A stretch of 56,574 nt of DNA from Ruminococcus sp. (GTDB lineage: Bacteria; Bacillota; Clostridia; Oscillospirales; Ruminococcaceae), in assembly GCA_017472145.1 (NCBI GenBank), contig JAFUQX010000018.1, positions 1-56,574 of the forward strand, given 5' to 3'. Of this stretch, positions 52,871 to 56,574 are shown in pieces. Every line of letters begins with the position of its first letter. Position 1 is the stretch's first letter. The notes beneath the pieces are model-generated. The model was not told the DNA's origin, made no database searches, and worked only from the letters and a program-made list of their open reading frames with translations. The position numbers and the translations under genes were made by a program.

Positions 52871-54556
52871 TCACTCCGCCGATTCCTTCATACGCACCAT
52901 ATCTCCATCCTGAATGGCTTCGGTGCAGAGGACGATGACATAGGTATCTCTGGTGATCTCTCCATCGATGGCGGCATTGCTGCCATCATCCGCAAGAACG
53001 GTCACATTGATTTTTTTCGCATAATACCGATTTCCCAGGGGTGTGCTTTTTGTCTCCAGCACCAGAATGAATGTACCCGTGCTGTCTTCAGAGATTGCTC
53101 TGGAGGGAACAGTGAAATCAAAGCTCTGGTTGTTTTCGCTCATCTTCAAGGCAAGACTCTGCCCGGCTGTCACATCTCCGGATACGGTAAAGAGCAGCGT
53201 TTTTTCATCAGCACTGCCTGAGGAGGACGAGGTTGCATTGTACACACCCTTGAGAATTGCCTCTGCATCAGCGTTGATAACGCTGGCTTCTATGCCGGGG
53301 CGGAGACTCTGTGCTTTCTCAGCAGATGTATTGAACCGGACAGTATAGGTGCTGTCTGACTTTATCAGCTGCAGTACCGGAGCAGATGTAAGAACCATAT
53401 CTCCGGCGGCGGCACTGAGCCCGGTAACGATACCGCTTGTTTCCGCATAGAGGGAGACAGTACCGTCCTCATTGAGCAGAAGTGTCTCATCGGATGCACT
53501 TGTCTCCAAGAGGAGGATTTCCAGCAGGCTGATGTCTCTCTTTATATCCGATGCTGCTTCATCCAGAGTTGTACTGAGATTTTCGGAGGCGTATTCTGTG
53601 CTTTCCTGCGCTGTTTCATAGGCCTGCTCTGCGTAGGAAGCATCATTTTCCGCCTGCACAGCCTTATTCACCTGACTGACAGCCTTGTCATAGGCATCGG
53701 CTGTGCTCTCGTAGTAGCTCCATGCACTTTCTGCGGCGGATTCCATCGGGGCGGCGTTTTCGTTTCCGCTGTTCACCGCAGACTGCCATGCATTGTGAGC
53801 GGTGAGATAATCCTCATAGGCGGACTCTCTTGTACGATAGGCTTCATCCGCCAGCTCCTGCAAGGTATCTGAGTCTCCAATGAGACTGCTCTGTGCCTTG
53901 GAATAGTTTTTCCGGGCCTGTTCCTCCGCGTCCTGGGCCGATTCATAGCTTGATAAAGCCATCTGAATTTCCGGCTGATACTTGGATGGAAGCTTCTCAA
54001 AGTCATCTGTATTTACATAGGAAAGGTCATTCTGAAGGAATGTATATTCCGCCTGAACGGCAGCACTCAGATAGACTGTATCGGATGAAGATGTGAGCTG
54101 ATAGGCGGTACAGATCTCCTCCATGAGAATTGATTTGTCCTGCTCCAGTGCAATTTCAGATTCTTCATAGGTCAGTCCCTTGCGGAGATAAAGCTGTATA
54201 GCAGCGTAGTAGGCCTTGCGCTTGTCTCCTCCCGATGTATCCTCCGTACCGTCCGTTTCCGGCTGAATGGTACAGAGCAGCTCACCCTGCTCCACCCGAT
54301 CGCCTGTGCTGACTGCAAGGTCTGCAATCGTTCCAGTGCATTCCGGATAGATATTGATTACATCATCCGCAGAGGCGATTCCGGTTCCGCTGATTCTGTC
54401 ATAAATACGCCCGGATTTTACATATTGTGCGGTAATTTCGGGCAAAGAGGCGTTCATGATGGTGTTGGAGAAAAAGGTGAGCAGAAGTACGGCTGTAAAG
54501 AAGCAGACGGCCAGGATTGTAATTGTACGTTTTTTTGAATTCATTTTCTTTTTCAT
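52871..54556 (-). CDS. HlyD/membrane-fusion-type adaptor protein
   Basis: This 561-residue protein has an N-terminal membrane anchor (about 12-31), a lipoyl-like beta domain (IYPECTGTIADLAVSTGDRVEQGELLCTI), and a long alpha-helical coiled-coil (about 110-340, rich in Ala, Glu and Gln). The second lipoyl half follows (SLYAETSGIVTGLSAAAGDMV), then a beta-barrel domain. This is the usual order in MacA/HlyD-type adaptors, with an unusually long hairpin. In a Gram-positive it would sit outside the membrane. It starts one base after the stop of the MalG-like permease gene. Confidence 0.88.
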   Translation of the reverse strand: MKKKMNSKKRTITILAVCFFTAVLLLTFFSNTIMNASLPEITAQYVKSGRIYDRISGTGIASADDVINIYPECTGTIADLAVSTGDRVEQGELLCTIQPETDGTEDTSGGDKRKAYYAAIQLYLRKGLTYEESEIALEQDKSILMEEICTAYQLTSSSDTVYLSAAVQAEYTFLQNDLSYVNTDDFEKLPSKYQPEIQMALSSYESAQDAEEQARKNYSKAQSSLIGDSDTLQELADEAYRTRESAYEDYLTAHNAWQSAVNSGNENAAPMESAAESAWSYYESTADAYDKAVSQVNKAVQAENDASYAEQAYETAQESTEYASENLSTTLDEAASDIKRDISLLEILLLETSASDETLLLNEDGTVSLYAETSGIVTGLSAAAGDMVLTSAPVLQLIKSDSTYTVRFNTSAEKAQSLRPGIEASVINADAEAILKGVYNATSSSSGSADEKTLLFTVSGDVTAGQSLALKMSENNQSFDFTVPSRAISEDSTGTFILVLETKSTPLGNRYYAKKINVTVLADDGSNAAIDGEITRDTYVIVLCTEAIQDGDMVRMKESAE

Positions 54557-54557
54557 A

Positions 54558-55442
54558 TTATGTTTTCACCCCGGAATAAGACATTCCCTGAACCAGATCT
54601 TCCTCTCCGTACAGGAACAGGAGCAGGGACGGAATCATATAAAATACGGCTGCTGCAAATATCAAACCCAGATCGCCGGAACGGATCTGCGACAGGAATA
54701 TAGACAGGGGCTGCTCCCGCGAATCATCGATCATGAGCAGGGGCTGCTCCACCATGTTCCAGCAGTCAATGAATACCAGAAGCAGTACGGAGACAATGAC
54801 ATTCCGGCAAAGGGGAACTGCAATGTGCAGGAAAATACGGATTTCACCAGCACCATCCAGACGGGCGGCCTCCAGATAGGCCTTGGGAATACGTTTCATG
54901 ATTCGTGTGAACAGAAAAACGGGAAACGTAGAGAAGATTCCCGGCAGGATAACCGCCCAGCGAGTTCCTGAAAATCCCAGCTGTTCACTAACCAGAAAAT
55001 TGGGCACAAGCGTAACCTGATAGGGCATAAGCATGAGGATGATATACACAAGAAAAATCATCTGCCGGATACGTCCGCCGAATCTTGCAAAGCCATAGGA
55101 CGCAGTCAATGCAATGCCGATCTGAAGCACAGTTATGGGGACAGCCAGAATCACAGAGTTCCAGAACTTAAACAGATATTCTGAGCTGGTGATCAGAGTG
55201 TCGGCATACTGCTTCAGGGTCACACGATCGGGAATCAGCTTCAGTGCAACAGAATTCGCTGTGTAGATGCTGTCACTTTTCAGGTCAAGCATTGCGCCGT
55301 AGTTATAGAAGATTTCTGTCTCTGTCATGAAAGAATCACATATGGTAAGTACCAGCGGCATCAGAAACAGAACACTGGCAAAACCCAGAAGCAGAAACAG
55401 GCTTATATTTATAATCCGTGTGCGGGTTTGTTTTCGGCTCAT
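54558..55442 (-). CDS. Sugar-type ABC permease (MalG family)
   Basis: This 294-residue inner-membrane protein has six helices and the EAA-loop EAARLDGAGEIRIFLHIAVPLCRN. It should form a heterodimer with the permease encoded just before, whose stop overlaps its start by 4 bases. It is of carbohydrate-uptake type 1. The ATPase may be a shared MsmK-like subunit encoded elsewhere. Confidence 0.93.
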   Translation of the reverse strand: MSRKQTRTRIINISLFLLLGFASVLFLMPLVLTICDSFMTETEIFYNYGAMLDLKSDSIYTANSVALKLIPDRVTLKQYADTLITSSEYLFKFWNSVILAVPITVLQIGIALTASYGFARFGGRIRQMIFLVYIILMLMPYQVTLVPNFLVSEQLGFSGTRWAVILPGIFSTFPVFLFTRIMKRIPKAYLEAARLDGAGEIRIFLHIAVPLCRNVIVSVLLLVFIDCWNMVEQPLLMIDDSREQPLSIFLSQIRSGDLGLIFAAAVFYMIPSLLLFLYGEEDLVQGMSYSGVKT

Positions 55443-56311
55443 TCTTCCAGCTCCTTTCCGTTTTTTTGCTCAATAAAAAAGAGGATTCCCACAATCAGGA
55501 GCATCGCCAGAGCAAGCAGTATGGCTGCTGAGGAAAGCTTCTGGTAATTGGCACTCTGGAAGGTATTGTTCATAAAATGCTGGAGCAGATACAGCTCCTC
55601 ACAAGGGTAGTCTCCCGTTAGCAGATAGACCTCCCGGAACACTTTGAAGGAACAGATGATATCATAGAGCAGAATAAAAAACAAGGTGGGAAACAGATAG
55701 CGCAGCTTGATATGAACAAACTGCCACCAGGCCGAGGCCCCCTCCTGTCTGGCCATTTCCAGATAGTCTGTGGGAATTCCCGAAAGCCCGGCCATGAGAA
55801 GGACCATATTATAACCGAGCGTTTTCCAGATGAAAATGAGAACCAGTACAGCCATGCCATATCCAGAGGAAAGCCATGGGATGGGAGCGATATCCCACCG
55901 CTCCAGAATTCCATTGATGTAACCATTATCATGAAAGAGGGCCTGCCATACAACTACTACAGAAGCGGCCGGTACCATCATAGGTGTCAGAAAGAAGGTG
56001 CGGATCCAGCTTTTTCCCGGAACGGCTCGCTCCAGAAGCAGGGCGATTCCCAGGGCTGGAAGGATGGACAGCGGAATGGCGGTCAGTGTGAAAATCAGGG
56101 TATTCTTCACCGCAAACCGGAAGGCCTGGTTTTGTATCAGCTCTTTGAAGTTTTCAAGTCCTACAAAGTTTTTGGATGCCACATTGTCAATGCAGCTGTA
56201 GTATATTACGACTCCGAAGGGTATGAGAAAAAATATCAGTACTCCAAGCAGACTGGGCAGAAGCCATCCCCAGCCTTTTATATATTGAACAAGGCTTTTT
56301 CCTTTTTTCAT
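55439..56311 (-). CDS. Sugar-type ABC permease (MalF family)
   Basis: This 290-residue protein has six helices and an EAA-loop MARQEGASAWWQFVHIKLRYLFP. The segment GWGWLLPSLLGVLIFFLIPFGVVIYYS is a typical MalF-type first helix. It is the first gene of the five-gene operon and pairs with the MalG-like permease. GGGAGGT lies just before its start. The EAA loop begins M-A-R rather than E-A-A, a mild departure. Confidence 0.93.
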   Translation of the reverse strand: MKKGKSLVQYIKGWGWLLPSLLGVLIFFLIPFGVVIYYSCIDNVASKNFVGLENFKELIQNQAFRFAVKNTLIFTLTAIPLSILPALGIALLLERAVPGKSWIRTFFLTPMMVPAASVVVVWQALFHDNGYINGILERWDIAPIPWLSSGYGMAVLVLIFIWKTLGYNMVLLMAGLSGIPTDYLEMARQEGASAWWQFVHIKLRYLFPTLFFILLYDIICSFKVFREVYLLTGDYPCEELYLLQHFMNNTFQSANYQKLSSAAILLALAMLLIVGILFFIEQKNGKELEE

Positions 56312-56350
56312 TTACAGTACCTCCCTTGCAATGAGATGTTTTGTCAGATT

Positions 56351-56356
56351 CTTATA
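56351..56356 (-). promoter_or_regulatory. Weak -10 box of the solute-binding operon
   Basis: Minus-strand TATAAG at 56351-56356 lies about 40 bp ahead of the MalF-like start; the region 56312-56390 is AT-rich and I see no good -35. Confidence 0.4.
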
Positions 56357-56402
56357 CTTATATAGACACAGATTTTACAGAAATGGTTTCAGAATAAAAA
56401 AA

Positions 56403-56429
56403 TACCGTCCGCTTCCGATGCGGACGGTA
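56403..56429 (-). terminator. Terminator for a minus-strand gene beyond the window
   Basis: TACCGTCCGC (56403-56412) and GCGGACGGTA (56420-56429) pair perfectly. On the minus strand a run of seven T's follows, so it would stop a transcript coming from beyond the right edge. Confidence 0.75.
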
Positions 56430-56434
56430 CAGTC

Positions 56435-56574
56435 TGTCGAAAAACCTTTGAAAGCCTCCCCTTAATAAGGGGAGGTGGCACGCCGAAGGCGTGACGGAGG
56501 GGATTGTAAGGCATGAGAAAACTTACGATTTTGCGTGCTTTTTCAATCCCCTCAGTCGTCACTTCGTGCCGACA
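56435..56574. repeat. Dispersed palindromic repeat, right copy
   Basis: A TGTCGAAAAACCTTTGAAAG arm and the hairpin CCTCCCCTT-AATA/AAGGGGAGG match the left copy at 143-183 in inverted orientation. A second, longer palindrome follows. GGCACGCCGAAGGCGTGACG with GAGGGGATTG is mirrored by CAATCCCCTC ... CACTTCGTGCCGACA at the window edge. The element is non-coding, resembles a MITE or REP-type repeat, and may continue past 56574. Confidence 0.75.

Noticed and set aside
1-56574. tRNA, rRNA genes or prophage
   Set aside because: I found no cloverleaf, rRNA-like stretch or phage structural genes; the recombinase is of the Xer type.

Overview
The window looks like a chromosomal segment of a gut or rumen Ruminococcus-type bacterium (Firmicutes, Clostridia). 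The evidence is Firmicutes-style promoters (TTGACA-17-TATAAT) and strong ribosome-binding sites, three secreted proteins with cellulosome-type dockerin modules, GH43 and SGNH carbohydrate-active enzymes, a RelQ-type alarmone synthetase, an ACT/UPF0210 pair, and a short repeat at both window ends of a type I associate with this group. Species cannot be fixed from the sequence alone.

Region 1 (1-13140): the N-terminal tip of a probable transposase, a repeat-rich stretch, then a four-gene same-strand cluster. It encodes a membrane-anchored VWA protein, a 1205-aa tubulin/FtsZ-like protein with the AGGTGSG nucleotide loop, a large two-TM protein, and a 1404-residue five-TM protein. The last has a middle that reads like a superfamily-2 helicase lobe stripped of its catalytic residues and a C-terminus that reads like a zinc ribbon plus DA1-like HExxH peptidase. 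This is the best candidate for an under-described system. It is probably a membrane-associated cytoskeletal or remodelling machine of the FtsZ-like/VWA class that Makarova and Koonin predicted in 2010 (from memory).

Region 2 (13160-25660): housekeeping and metabolic genes. They are a dockerin-bearing SGNH esterase, a HAD phosphatase, a DMT transporter with a NhaC-type antiporter, a SWIM zinc-finger protein, a hotdog thioesterase, a three-gene amino-acid ABC importer behind a near-consensus promoter, a divergent peptide deformylase, a cytoplasmic GH43 enzyme and an ABC-F ATPase.

Region 3 (25690-33870): a YtrA-like GntR regulator with an ABC exporter, controlled by two matching operators that bracket its promoter. 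Next come a cyclophilin, a Fur-family regulator, an unrecognised two-gene pair, a small membrane protein, a CwlD-type amidase and radA.

Region 4 (33890-49510): a secreted C39-like peptidase with dockerin, poly-Thr linker and ricin-like domain, a nitrilase-family amidase and a small alarmone synthetase. Then come the ACT/UPF0210 pair, two flavoproteins, a Xer-type recombinase, a GH3 lipoprotein, a SulP transporter and a secreted GH43-lectin-dockerin enzyme. Region 5 (49520-56311): a five-gene minus-strand operon joining sugar-type ABC permeases to an HlyD-like adaptor, a MacB-like ectodomain protein and a large solute-binding lipoprotein. The window ends in a palindromic dispersed repeat whose arm also occurs, inverted, near the window start.
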